64,000 bases of DNA from assembly GCA_016842085.1 (NCBI GenBank), contig JAEVEX010000069.1:50878-114877 (forward strand). The letters are read 5' to 3'. Shown one piece after another: positions 44,603 through 53,557 of this stretch (its first letter is position 1; each line of letters begins with the position of its first letter). Below the pieces are notes generated by a model. It saw only the letters and a program-made list of their open reading frames with translations, ran no database searches and was not told the DNA's origin. Origin of the DNA: Candidatus Thermoflexus tengchongensis. Lineage in GTDB: Bacteria; Chloroflexota; Anaerolineae; Thermoflexales; Thermoflexaceae. The position numbers were made by a program, and so were the translations under genes.

Positions 44603-45485
44603 CCCCGGAAGGAGGGAGCGGAGGCCGATCTCCCGAAAGAAGCCTCCACCTCCAGGGCACTGGAAGGCGTCCGGACCGGCTTTCCATCCTTCGCATCAGG
44701 GATCGAGGATAGAGGACGGGTGGCCAGGTCAGCCTGTTCCCCCGTCCTCCTGCTTCCTCTTCCGCATATCCACCTGGACGTGAAGATGGGCGGTGATGTC
44801 CGAAGGCATACACAAAGGGCAGCGATCGGATCGGTCGCCCGGCCCACACATGGGCTTCCGCCCACAGGTATTTCAACAACAACGGGAAGACGCCCTCTTC
44901 CTCCAGCCGCCGGGTGGATACCGGGATCCGAACGGTGGTGAGAACCCCGAACCGACCGTGACGGGACGCCCGCCGCACGTAGTCGTGATCTTCCGCCAGG
45001 AGCAGGGTTTCATCGAACCCGCCGATGGCCTCATGGAGCTCCCGGCGGACCAGAATGCAGAACCCGGGGGCACGGGGGGAAATCCATTGCAACGCCAGGA
45101 GGTAACCGTTGGCTACCTCATGGAACATCCGATCGGTCGGCCGGGGGCTCAGGGGCTCCATCAGGCAGGTGGCGATATCCAGACCCCGGGCTTCGATCTC
45201 CTTCATGGCCTTTTCCAGGAAATCGGGCCGGGGAACGACATCGGCATCCAGGAACACCAGCCATGTTCCCCGCGCGACGCGCGCGCCGGCGTTCCGGCCG
45301 ACGGCCGGCCGTCCTCCAGGGACCACCCGGGCGCCCCAGGCCCGGGCGATCTCCGGCGTCCCGTCCTTCGAGCCCGCATCGGCCACGATCACCTCATCCG
45401 GCTGCCGGGTCTGGCGCGCGAGGGCTTCCAGCAAATGCGGAAGATAAGCCGCCTCGTTCAGCGTCGGGATGATCACGCTGATCAT
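44595..45485 (-). CDS. Glycosyltransferase family 2
   Basis: Inverting GT-A transferase (296 residues). It begins ISVIIPTLNEAAYLPHLLEAL and contains EVIVADAGSKDGTPEIA, the DXD-type motif FLDADVVPRPDF, and an acceptor-site stretch LLLAEDHDYVRRASRHGRFG. No membrane span is visible. From about residue 240 the sequence becomes low complexity and Arg/Pro rich, unlike family members. The stop TAG lies within GGTAGGAGG of a REP-like unit, so the original C-terminus was probably replaced or extended when the repeat arrived. Donor and acceptor are unknown. The winged-helix regulator gene lies 22 bases upstream. Confidence 0.9.
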   Translation of the reverse strand: MISVIIPTLNEAAYLPHLLEALARQTRQPDEVIVADAGSKDGTPEIARAWGARVVPGGRPAVGRNAGARVARGTWLVFLDADVVPRPDFLEKAMKEIEARGLDIATCLMEPLSPRPTDRMFHEVANGYLLALQWISPRAPGFCILVRRELHEAIGGFDETLLLAEDHDYVRRASRHGRFGVLTTVRIPVSTRRLEEEGVFPLLLKYLWAEAHVWAGRPIRSLPFVYAFGHHRPSSRPGGYAEEEAGGRGNRLTWPPVLYPRSLMRRMESRSGRLPVPWRWRLLSGDRPPLPPSGDR

Positions 45486-45507
45486 CGCCAGCCACCTCCC
45501 GAGGGCT

Positions 45508-46182
45508 TCATCCGATCCCCCGTGTCTCCCGCAGGATCTGATGGGCGAACCGGGATAGCCGGCGCCGGTCGAGCGGATCCAGGCGATCCCACTGCTCCTG
45601 GAACCACCGGATCCGCGCCATCAGCGCCTGGACCTGATGGGGCTCTGCGCGGCTCATGGCGACCAGGGCGGCGCTGAGCCCGGCCAGGGCCCCCAGATCC
45701 AGCGCCCGACCCCGAAGGAAGGTCAACCCCTCATCCCTTCCCTGCTGCAGCAGGCGGAACACCAGCATCAGCCCGGCGGCCATACGGGCCATCCCCTCCG
45801 ACACCGGCCCTTCGATCGGGATAGAGAGCAACCACTGGAGCAGCACGGAAGGTTCCAGCCGGGCCTGCAATCCCCGAAGCTCGCTTAACAACCGGATCCG
45901 GGTGTCCCGCCAGAGCCGGGCATCCCATATGCGGCTCAGCACGCGGCGGGCCTGCACCGTCGGGCGGAACATCACCCGGGGCCGACCGGGGCCCGTCGGG
46001 CTGGCATACTGCCGTTCCACCAGCCCGACCCGCTCCAGCAGAGCCAGCATCTCATAGGCCGTGGCCTGTCCGATGCGCAATGCGCGAGCGACCGTCCCAT
46101 AATGAAGGGGCTTCCGCCATCGCCGATACAGCCGGAGGAAGGCCGCCAGGAACTCCCGCTGACGTCGGGTCAGCGCGCTCAT
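45508..46182 (-). CDS. Winged-helix (MarR/LexA-like) DNA-binding protein
   Basis: A 224-residue protein. The N-terminal winged helix (about residues 1-75) reads LTRRQREFLAAFLRLYRRW, then HYGTVARALRIGQATAYEMLALLERVGLVERQY and a wing GPGRPRVMFRPT. The C-terminal part is all helical, with GMARMAAGLMLVFRLLQQG and an Arg-rich end, and matches no family I know. It may sense a ligand or dimerise. It is cotranscribed with the GT2 gene and lies downstream of the large histidine kinase. It has no response-regulator receiver domain. Confidence 0.8.
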   Translation of the reverse strand: MSALTRRQREFLAAFLRLYRRWRKPLHYGTVARALRIGQATAYEMLALLERVGLVERQYASPTGPGRPRVMFRPTVQARRVLSRIWDARLWRDTRIRLLSELRGLQARLEPSVLLQWLLSIPIEGPVSEGMARMAAGLMLVFRLLQQGRDEGLTFLRGRALDLGALAGLSAALVAMSRAEPHQVQALMARIRWFQEQWDRLDPLDRRRLSRFAHQILRETRGIG

Positions 46183-46434
46183 CGCCTCTGCCTCTCCCGG
46201 AGTTCACTCATTTTCCGAAAATTCCAGAAAAATTTTACACGCCAGCGCGAAGGAACGCCAGCCCGGCATCGCGCTGAACCGCAGGGGCATCCACCGGGGA
46301 TCCTCACAGGGAGGCTCACCCTTTGCCCGGATTCGTCGGGGGTTCCCTCAGGCGCTCCGGGCCCCGGCGAGGGGGAGGCATCCGGTCTTCCCGATGGGGT
46401 CCCGGCGGTGGGAGTCTGAGCTTCGGCAGGCCCT

Positions 46435-49400
46435 TTACTCCTCCGGCGCCACAGGGAGGGTGAACACAAAGGCCGCTCCGCCTCCCGGGCGATCCTCCAC
46501 CCAGATGCGGCCGCCATGGGCTTCCACCGCCAGCCTGCAGAACGCCAGCCCCAGGCCCACGCCGCGACCCTTCGCCATCCCGGTGACAAAGGGCTTGAAG
46601 ATCTCCTCCCGCATCTCCGGAGGCACCCCGGGGCCGGAATCCGCCACCATCACCTTCACCCACGGCCTCCCATCCCTCTGCTCCAGGGCCGCCCGGATCC
46701 AGATCTCACCCCCGGAGGGCGTGAACTTGATGGCGTTATCGAGCAGGTTCTGGAAAACCCGGATGATCAGCAACTCATCGCCCCACACTGGCGGCAACGC
46801 ATCTGGGATATCCACCCGCATCTCCAGTGATTTCTCACGGATCAATATGGAAAGCTCCCTCAGAATGCCGGCCACCAGCTCCGGCAGGGAGATCGCCTTC
46901 CGATGAAGAATCCCCTCCCCGGATTGCAGGCGGCGCAACTCCAGGATCGTGCTGACCATCCGCAGCATCCGTCCGATGTTGTCCCGGGCGATGGTCAGCA
47001 CTTCCCGCTGCTCCTGGGAGAGCGGGCCCAGGCCCTCGCCCAGCAGGAAGTCCAGCGCTGTCTGGACGGAAGCTGCCGGATTTCGCAGGTCGTGGACCAC
47101 CATGTGGAACAGCTCTTCCCGCAGCCGTTCGAGGGTCCGGAGGGGGGTCATATCGTAGATCATCGCCAGCCAGCCCATGACCGTGCCATCGCCCTGGATC
47201 GGAACGATCTGAAGGCGCAGGCTGCGGGTCTCCGTATCGAGCTCCATCGTTCGGGCTTCCGATGGATCCCGCCGCCACTTCCTGAGCTGGCGCATCAGCG
47301 CGCGGGCCAGGGCCGGCCGGCGCTTTCGCAGCCCGCGTATCCCATCCGCCAGCGGCCGGCCGATCCATGCCCCCGCCCCATGTTGCAGGTCGAGGAGGTC
47401 CAGGGCGGCCGGGTTGAGCTCCAGGATCCGACCGTCAGCGCCGATCAGCACGATCCCATCCACCGCGGCATGAATCAACGTCCGCAGATGGCTCCGCTCC
47501 TCCTCCAGGAGCTCCAGCAGGCGGACGTTCTCCAGCGCCACAGCGGCATGGTTGACGATGGCCTGGCTTAACGCGATCTGATTCAACGAGAAGCCGTGAT
47601 CGCTCCGCGGATCCCACACTTCCGCCAGACCCAGCACGCGGGCCCCCAGGGCCAGCGGCAGCACCATCAGGCGCCGCACCCCCAGCCGCTCCAGGGTCTG
47701 CTCGTCCTCCCGCCGGATCATCAGCGGCATGGGTGTTCCTTCGAAACGGCCCGGCTCGGGGATCCACAGGGCATATGGCCGGCGCTCATGCAGCGCAGCG
47801 CTCCGAATGGAGAGAGAAGCTTCGCGGACCTGGTCGATCCAGGAAAGCCACTTCTCCGAAGCCGCATCCGGGGCGATATATTCGGAAAGCAATTCCAGGG
47901 CATCCGCCTCCGGTCGATACCGGTAAAAGCGCGCATAGATGCTCCCGGTGATCTCGGAGAGGAATCGCCCCAGGAGCCTGACCACGGATCCGACTTCATG
48001 GGCCGCCAGCAGATTGGCGCTGGCTTCGTAAAGAAGCGAGACCTCGCGGATCTGCTCGGCCATGCGCTCCACCAGCATCGCCCGCTCCACGGCCAGCGCG
48101 AGATGATCCGCCAGCGTCTGGATCAGGGCCTGCTCGTCTGCTGCGAACAGGTGGGGCGCTGGATCCAGGAGGCTGAGAACGCCCACCCGGCGGGAGCCCG
48201 TCCGGAGGGGGACGCTCACCCAGGCGCGCGCGGGCAGAGGCGGGATCGACCGATGGATCTCGGGCGCCTCGCGGGGGAGATCGCTGTAAACCACCGGCTG
48301 ATCGAGGAACAGGCCGGCGATCCCCTCTTCCGGATGGCACCGCTCCAGAAGCCCCCGCACGTCCTCGGGGATCCCGATCGCGGCCCGAAGGCGCAGACAA
48401 TTCTGGCCCTCATCCCACAGGTGGACCATCCCCATCTGGAATCCCGTGATCGCCCCGGCCTGCTCCAGGCCGATTCGCAAAACGCCGTCCAGATCCTCCG
48501 CCTGAAGGATCGCCGCCACCACCCGGTTCAGGGCAGCCTCATGACGGGCCCGCCGTCGGGTTTCCTCAAACAGATAGGCGTTTGCCAGCGCCTGGGCGGC
48601 CGCGTTGGCGAACGCCTGCCCCACCAGCAATTCCTCCGCCTCCAGCGTCCGCACGGTGTCCCAGTAGACGGTCAATACGCCCCGGAAGGGGAATTGATCG
48701 GGGGTCATCGCGGGGGCCCACAGCGGAAACACCACATAGGCTCGGAACCCTTCCTGAACCAGCCGGTCCCGAACGCCCTCCGTGCGGGGGTCGCGCTGAA
48801 CATCCGAGATATGGATCACCGCGGGGATTTCGATGGCGCGGACCCCAGGAACCCGCTGGTAGCTTTCCAGGAGCCACCGAACATACGCCTCGGAGAGCCC
48901 TTCCACGCCGGCGCAGGCCACCTGTTCCCGGATCGGCTCATAAAACCACACGCCCGCCCGATCGGCCCTCAGCAGCCGCTGCACCGCCCGCAGGATGGTC
49001 TGAACCCGCTGCCGGAACTCCGGCGGGCTGCCCAGAACCTCCTGCAGGGCTCCGGCCATGGCCTCCCACAGCCAGACTTCCCGGCGACGCCGTAGCGCCA
49101 CCCCCACCACATCCGCCAGGGTCCGCGCGAGATGCAGGGTCTCCTCATCGGGAGCCTGGGGCCGATCATAATACAGCATCAACTTGCCCAGGGCCTGGCC
49201 GCCACTCCGGATGGGGACGAACGCCAGGGCGCGGATCCCTTCCCGAAGCACCGCCTCGCGGACCCCTTCCAGCTCCCGCGCCCGCTCGACATCCGGGATC
49301 CACAGGATCTGCGGATCCGGGTCCGAAGGATCCCAGGGCCAGTGCCCTTCCACCGCCTGCCGGTATTCCTCCGAGAGATTCCGCCATGCCTTGAACCGGA

Positions 49401-51117
49401 CCACCCCATCCGGGTCCCGCAACAGGATCGCCGCGCGATCCGCCCTCAGGATCTCCAGGATCCCCCGGAGGATCCGATCGTAAAAGCGGTCCAGGTCGGC
49501 CGTCTGAAAGAGCTCCTGGGTGAGCTGCTGGAGCAGCTGGAGCTGTCCGGCATACCGCTGGGCCCGCGCCTCGGCCGCCCGGCGCTCCGCGTTCACCCAG
49601 ATCAGCGCAATCAGGTCCGCCACCCCGGCGGCGAAGGCGATCTCATCCGCCGTCCAGATCCGCGCCTGCCCGACCTGCTCATGGCAGATCACCCCGATCA
49701 CCTGGTCGCCCCGGCGGATGGGGGCATCCAGCATCGCGCGGATCCCCCGCGGCGCCATGTAACGCTCCCGCAACTCCGACGTCCGGGGATCCTCCCATGC
49801 ATCCGAGGCATCGATGGCACGCCCCTCCTGAAGGGCGCGGAAATACGCGGGGAAGTCGGCGGCCTGCAGGGCTGGCTCCTTCCCCATCCGCCCGTCCGGC
49901 CATTCCACATGGACCAGACAAATCAGCTGGCCGCTGGCGGCATCCAGCCGCCAGATGTTCACCCGGCTGACCTGCAGCGTCTCGGCGGCGATCCAGGCGA
50001 CGCGAGCCATCGCTTCGTCAACATCCCCGCTCTGAATCTGGGGATCCCGGGCTATGTGGAGGAGCGCGGCCTGCTGTCGGGCATGCCGGAGCGCGTACTG
50101 CCGATGTTCGGTGATCTCGCTGGATCGCACCAGCCATCCGGTGCGCTCCCCGTGGGGGGGAACCGGCTGGATCGAGAAGAGGAACCAGCGCTCATGCGAG
50201 GGGTGACGGAGCTCTACGCTTCGCTCCCGGCCCTCCTGTATAGCAGCCTGCAAGGCCTCTCGAAGCTCAGGCCAACCCTCCAGCAAGGTCTCCACGGGTG
50301 CGCCGAGGCATGCGGCCGCGGGGCGGCCCAGCAGCTCCGCCATACGAGGGTTCAGATCGATCACCCAGCCCCGGGGATCCAGGACCATCATCCCTTCGGA
50401 CATATGCTCAATGAGCAGACCCCGAGCAATCGGGATCGGACGGAGGCGCGGGAGGTCCTGGAAGATCAGGCCCAGCACCACCGCCGCCATCCCCAGCATC
50501 CCCGCTGTCATTTCCCGCCACCATGCAGGCAGCTCATCATAGGAAGGATCATAAACGGTGAGGATAACGGCGGCCGCGATCAGGGCGATGGCGACCAGAA
50601 ACCCGGCGAAAGTGGGGAACGCCGACCGGTAAGCATAAATTAGAGTAGGAAGCAGGAGGACAAGGGCGCTCAGGAAGGCCAGGAGGGCGAACAGCGTGTG
50701 GATCCAGAACCAGGGCCCGTAGGAGACGTCCAGGGAGCCATCCGGGTGGACGGCTAAAGTGGACCAGACCAGGTGATGGCGATCGTTGCTGAAGGCCAGC
50801 AGGATCGTGAGGAGCGGGATCAGGAGGACCCCGATCCAGTGGCCAGGGCGCAAACGGGGGAGCGCGCCGGAGTAGCGAATCACGCCCAGCAGGAAAAAGG
50901 GCGCGATGATCGCCACCCCCAGCGCCTGCATCCGAAACCCCAGGAGCCGCCATCCCGGATCCGGCACCGCGATGATCAGGCTCTCGCCCCAGGTCCATAG
51001 GACCAGCCCCAGGAGCGCCAGCGCCCAGAGGCGCGTCTCCAGCGCGCGAACACGCCTCACGCCCCCGGCCACCAGAATCAGGCCCGCCAGCCCCAGGATC
51101 CCACCCAGGAACGCCAT
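46435..51117 (-). CDS. Multi-sensor histidine kinase (7TM-PAS-5xGAF-PAS-HisKA-HATPase)
   Basis: A 1560-residue membrane sensor kinase. An N-terminal 7TM histidine-kinase region spans residues 1-225, with a PAS domain from about 237 (EHMSEGMMVLDPRGWVIDLNP). Five GAF domains begin near residues 351, 527, 685, 859 and 1024, and a second PAS domain near 1209 (AAVDGIVLIGADGRILELNP). The HisKA domain has FHMVVHDLRNPA, with the phospho-His near 1341. The HATPase has FQNLLDNAIKFTPSGG, VADSGPGVP and GVGLGLAFCRLAVEAHGG. It appears enzymatically complete. No response regulator gene is adjacent. GAF ligands cannot be predicted. It has its own consensus-like promoter. Confidence 0.95.
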   Translation of the reverse strand: MAFLGGILGLAGLILVAGGVRRVRALETRLWALALLGLVLWTWGESLIIAVPDPGWRLLGFRMQALGVAIIAPFFLLGVIRYSGALPRLRPGHWIGVLLIPLLTILLAFSNDRHHLVWSTLAVHPDGSLDVSYGPWFWIHTLFALLAFLSALVLLLPTLIYAYRSAFPTFAGFLVAIALIAAAVILTVYDPSYDELPAWWREMTAGMLGMAAVVLGLIFQDLPRLRPIPIARGLLIEHMSEGMMVLDPRGWVIDLNPRMAELLGRPAAACLGAPVETLLEGWPELREALQAAIQEGRERSVELRHPSHERWFLFSIQPVPPHGERTGWLVRSSEITEHRQYALRHARQQAALLHIARDPQIQSGDVDEAMARVAWIAAETLQVSRVNIWRLDAASGQLICLVHVEWPDGRMGKEPALQAADFPAYFRALQEGRAIDASDAWEDPRTSELRERYMAPRGIRAMLDAPIRRGDQVIGVICHEQVGQARIWTADEIAFAAGVADLIALIWVNAERRAAEARAQRYAGQLQLLQQLTQELFQTADLDRFYDRILRGILEILRADRAAILLRDPDGVVRFKAWRNLSEEYRQAVEGHWPWDPSDPDPQILWIPDVERARELEGVREAVLREGIRALAFVPIRSGGQALGKLMLYYDRPQAPDEETLHLARTLADVVGVALRRRREVWLWEAMAGALQEVLGSPPEFRQRVQTILRAVQRLLRADRAGVWFYEPIREQVACAGVEGLSEAYVRWLLESYQRVPGVRAIEIPAVIHISDVQRDPRTEGVRDRLVQEGFRAYVVFPLWAPAMTPDQFPFRGVLTVYWDTVRTLEAEELLVGQAFANAAAQALANAYLFEETRRRARHEAALNRVVAAILQAEDLDGVLRIGLEQAGAITGFQMGMVHLWDEGQNCLRLRAAIGIPEDVRGLLERCHPEEGIAGLFLDQPVVYSDLPREAPEIHRSIPPLPARAWVSVPLRTGSRRVGVLSLLDPAPHLFAADEQALIQTLADHLALAVERAMLVERMAEQIREVSLLYEASANLLAAHEVGSVVRLLGRFLSEITGSIYARFYRYRPEADALELLSEYIAPDAASEKWLSWIDQVREASLSIRSAALHERRPYALWIPEPGRFEGTPMPLMIRREDEQTLERLGVRRLMVLPLALGARVLGLAEVWDPRSDHGFSLNQIALSQAIVNHAAVALENVRLLELLEEERSHLRTLIHAAVDGIVLIGADGRILELNPAALDLLDLQHGAGAWIGRPLADGIRGLRKRRPALARALMRQLRKWRRDPSEARTMELDTETRSLRLQIVPIQGDGTVMGWLAMIYDMTPLRTLERLREELFHMVVHDLRNPAASVQTALDFLLGEGLGPLSQEQREVLTIARDNIGRMLRMVSTILELRRLQSGEGILHRKAISLPELVAGILRELSILIREKSLEMRVDIPDALPPVWGDELLIIRVFQNLLDNAIKFTPSGGEIWIRAALEQRDGRPWVKVMVADSGPGVPPEMREEIFKPFVTGMAKGRGVGLGLAFCRLAVEAHGGRIWVEDRPGGGAAFVFTLPVAPEE

Positions 51118-51454
51118 TCCACCGGCTCCGCCGGTTTCTCGCCCCCTTGCAGCCTGCGACTGTTAGGATAATTCAACCCCCGGGATCTGTCAATGGGATC
51201 AGCCATCCAGACGCCTTCCCGGGGTCCAGGGGAACGGGAAAGTGCGCCGGGATGTGGGGATGCTGTCCGAAGAGCGGGGCCCTCCGTCCGGTTTATACGG
51301 TAGAATCCATCATGTCAGGACACCGGTCCGGTATGATATGCCCCGGGAACGAACAGGCACCGCGGGGGGCCTGCCGGGTCCTGTCGATTTTCGCCCACCC
51401 CGCCCGGGCGCTTCGCGGCGCGGGGGGCGAGGGGATCCCAGAGGAGGGTGGCCC
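51118..51454. other. Divergent intergenic region between the kinase and the permease
   Basis: These 337 bases hold the kinase promoter at 51165-51193 and, presumably, the permease promoter, for which no clear consensus was found. The in-frame upstream extension of the permease (from 51242) lacks family similarity. No other gene or RNA was recognised. Confidence 0.6.
51165..51193 (-). promoter_or_regulatory. Sigma-70-type promoter of the histidine kinase gene
   Basis: Minus-strand TTGACA (51193-51188) and TATCCT (51170-51165) are separated by 17 bases, about 50 bases upstream of the kinase start codon. Confidence 0.75.
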
Positions 51455-52720
51455 ATGCTGGCCCTTGTTCAAGAGAACCTGCAGACTGCGATCCAGAGCC
51501 TGGCGGCCAATAAACTTCGCACGGCCCTCAGCCTGCTGGGGATCCTGATCGGCATCGGGGCGGTGGTCGCCCTGCTGGCGGCGGGCCAGGGAGTGCAGGA
51601 CTACATCCAGCGTCAGGTCCAGGCGATCGGGCCCAACGTGCTGTTCGTCTTCCCGGGGGGATTCTCCCAGAGCGGGATCACCCGGGCCGCCGCTCAGCAA
51701 TCCGGCCTGATGCGCCCTGCCCTGACGATGGGCGATGCCCGGGCCCTGGAGGACCCCATCCGGGCACCGGATATCCTCATGGTTGCGCCGCTGGTGGCCC
51801 AGACCTTTCCCGTTGCTTCGGAGAAGGAACGAACCACCGTGACCGTGCGCGGGGTGACCCCCGCGTATCGCATCGCCCGAAACTGGCAGGTGGATCGCGG
51901 ACGGTTCATCGAGCCCGAGGATGAACGAACCCGCGCCCGGGTCGCCCTTCTGGGCGCGGAGACCGCCCGAGCCCTCTTCGGAGAGCAGGACCCGATCGGG
52001 CAGCTGATCCGGATCCGGGATGTGCCCTTCCGGGTGATCGGCCTGCTGAGCCGGAAGGGGGGGACTTCCTTCGGGAATGAGGACGAGGTGGTGCTGATCC
52101 CCCTCAGCACCATGCATCAGTATCTCTACAGCGCGCGGGGGCGTGGGGGGGAGCCGGGCCTCTCGGCCATCGTGCTGGTTGCCCGTTCCCATGAGCGGAT
52201 CCGTATGGCGCAGGAACAGGCGATCGCGATCCTGCGGGAACGCCATGGGATCCGTTTCCGGGAAGATGAGGATTTCACGGTGGTTTCCCAGGAGGAGATC
52301 CTGAGCCTCTTCGGGAACCTCACGGCGATCCTCACCGCCTTTCTTTCCGCCATCGCTGGGATCTCATTGCTGGTCGGGGGGATCGGGATCATGAACATCA
52401 CCCTGGTCTCGGTGCGGGAGCGCACCCGGGAGATTGGCCTGCGCAAAGCGGTAGGGGCTCGACGGCAGGATATTCTGCTTCAGTTCCTGATCGAGACGGT
52501 GTTGCTTTCGCTGACGGGGGGTGTATTGGGCGTTTTGCTGGGGATGGGGGTGGCGGGGTTGATCTCCGCCCTGGCTGGAGGGGTGTTTCAGGCGATCGTG
52601 ACCCCGGGGGCGGTGATCCTGGCGGTGGGCATCAGCTCCGCAGTCGGTCTCTTCTTCGGGCTCTATCCGGCCTGGAGGGCCGCACGCCTGGATCCGATCG
52701 TGGCGTTACGGTATGAATAG
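51455..52720 (+). CDS. MacB/FtsX-type ABC transporter permease (copy 2)
   Basis: A 421-residue paralogue of the permease at 19307. It has the same N-terminal span (LRTALSLLGILIGIGAVVAL), MacB-PCD ectodomain, and C-terminal GIGIMNITLVSVRERTREIGLRKAVGAR. It ends in the identical GLYPAWRAARLDPIVALRYE. ATG 51455 follows GAGGAGGG by 7 bases. No ATPase gene is adjacent, so it must share an ATPase encoded elsewhere or act with its own distant partner. It is divergent from the large sensor kinase, which could indicate envelope-stress control, as in Bce-type modules, but no direct evidence is seen. Confidence 0.92.
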   Translation: MLALVQENLQTAIQSLAANKLRTALSLLGILIGIGAVVALLAAGQGVQDYIQRQVQAIGPNVLFVFPGGFSQSGITRAAAQQSGLMRPALTMGDARALEDPIRAPDILMVAPLVAQTFPVASEKERTTVTVRGVTPAYRIARNWQVDRGRFIEPEDERTRARVALLGAETARALFGEQDPIGQLIRIRDVPFRVIGLLSRKGGTSFGNEDEVVLIPLSTMHQYLYSARGRGGEPGLSAIVLVARSHERIRMAQEQAIAILRERHGIRFREDEDFTVVSQEEILSLFGNLTAILTAFLSAIAGISLLVGGIGIMNITLVSVRERTREIGLRKAVGARRQDILLQFLIETVLLSLTGGVLGVLLGMGVAGLISALAGGVFQAIVTPGAVILAVGISSAVGLFFGLYPAWRAARLDPIVALRYE

Positions 52721-52755
52721 GGGTAGCCCAGTAAAGGCACAGCATCCTTACATAC

Positions 52756-53459
52756 GCCGATTGAAATCGGCCTTCGGAGGCACTGGACACCAGGCGTCGG
52801 CCTATCACGCCGATTGGAAATCGGCCTCCCAAGGCGCTGCGCGCCGGGCGTCGGCCGGTTACGCCGATTGAAATCGGCCTTCGGAGGCGCTTGCGCGCCA
52901 ATCGTCGGCCTTCGCCGACGCGAATCCCCTTCCGGCCGGCGCAGGCCGGCCATCGGCCGGAGGTGTGGGGTGCCGATTGAAATCGGCCTCCAGAGGCGCT
53001 ACGCGCCAAGCGTCGGCCTTCGCCGACGTGGAATGGCCTTTTGGCCGGCGCCGGCCGGCCATCGGCCAAAGGCCTCATAGGTCGAATTCATTCGACACCC
53101 CCCAAATCGGCCTCCCGAGGCGCTCCGTGCCCCGCGTCAGCCTCCGCCGACGCAAATCGCCTTTTGGCCGGCGTAGGCCGGCCATTGGCCAAAGGCCTCA
53201 TAGGTCGAATTCATTCGACGCCCAAAGGCCGGCCACCGGCCGCAAGGCCTCCCCAGGTCGAATTCCTTCGACCCCCTCCTGCCCCGCGTCGGCCGCTTCC
53301 GCCGATTGGAAATCGGCCTCCTTGGGCGCGCCGCGCCCCGCGTCGGCCTGCGCCGACGCGGAATGGCCTTTGGCCGGCGGAGGCCGGCCAAAGGCCGCAG
53401 GCCTCGGGAGGGCGAATTCATTCGACACCCAAAGGCCGGCCACCGGCCGCAGGCCTCCC
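52756..53459. repeat. Mosaic array of five palindrome types between convergent genes
   Basis: About 700 bases consist almost entirely of short inverted repeats in a recurring order. Type A is GCCGATTGAAATCGGC (full copies at 52756, 52809, 52863, 52972 and 53301, half copy at 53105). Type B is AGGCGCTTGCGCGCC-like. Type C is CGTCGGCCTTCGCCGACG (52903, 53011, 53135 and 53341, some with changes). Type D is GGCCTTTTGGCCGGCG... closing with CGGCCAAAGGCC. Type E is GTCGAATTCATTCGAC. Early units repeat every 53-54 bases, later ones about every 109-120. Open frames across it begin and end arbitrarily and are not credible genes. Confidence 0.9.
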
Positions 53460-53557
53460 CAGGCTGCAGACATAGCCATCGGGGTATAGCCGTGAAAAAA
53501 GAAGCGGGGGGAGAGCGCCTCAGCCCTCCTCCCGCGGATCTCCAGAGGAAACCATGT

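Noticed and set aside
46183..46434. AT-rich stretch with TTC/GAA repeats near 46210-46240 as an operator or terminator
   Set aside because: Half-sites are imperfect and no promoter with proper spacing was found; the evidence is too weak to annotate.
47596..50643. Plus-strand frames of about 500 residues within the histidine kinase gene
   Set aside because: They are antisense to uninterrupted PAS, GAF and kinase domains and show shadow-frame composition.
51242..51454. 71-residue N-terminal extension of the second MacB-like permease
   Set aside because: Low-complexity sequence without similarity to copy 1. ATG 51455 has the GAGGAGGG site and aligns with the paralogue.
52814..53489. Open frames of 88-174 residues across the palindrome mosaic, giving repetitive Arg/Pro-rich peptides
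   Set aside because: The repetition comes from the DNA palindromes. Starts and stops are arbitrary, overlapping frames on both strands look alike, and no ribosome binding site is present.
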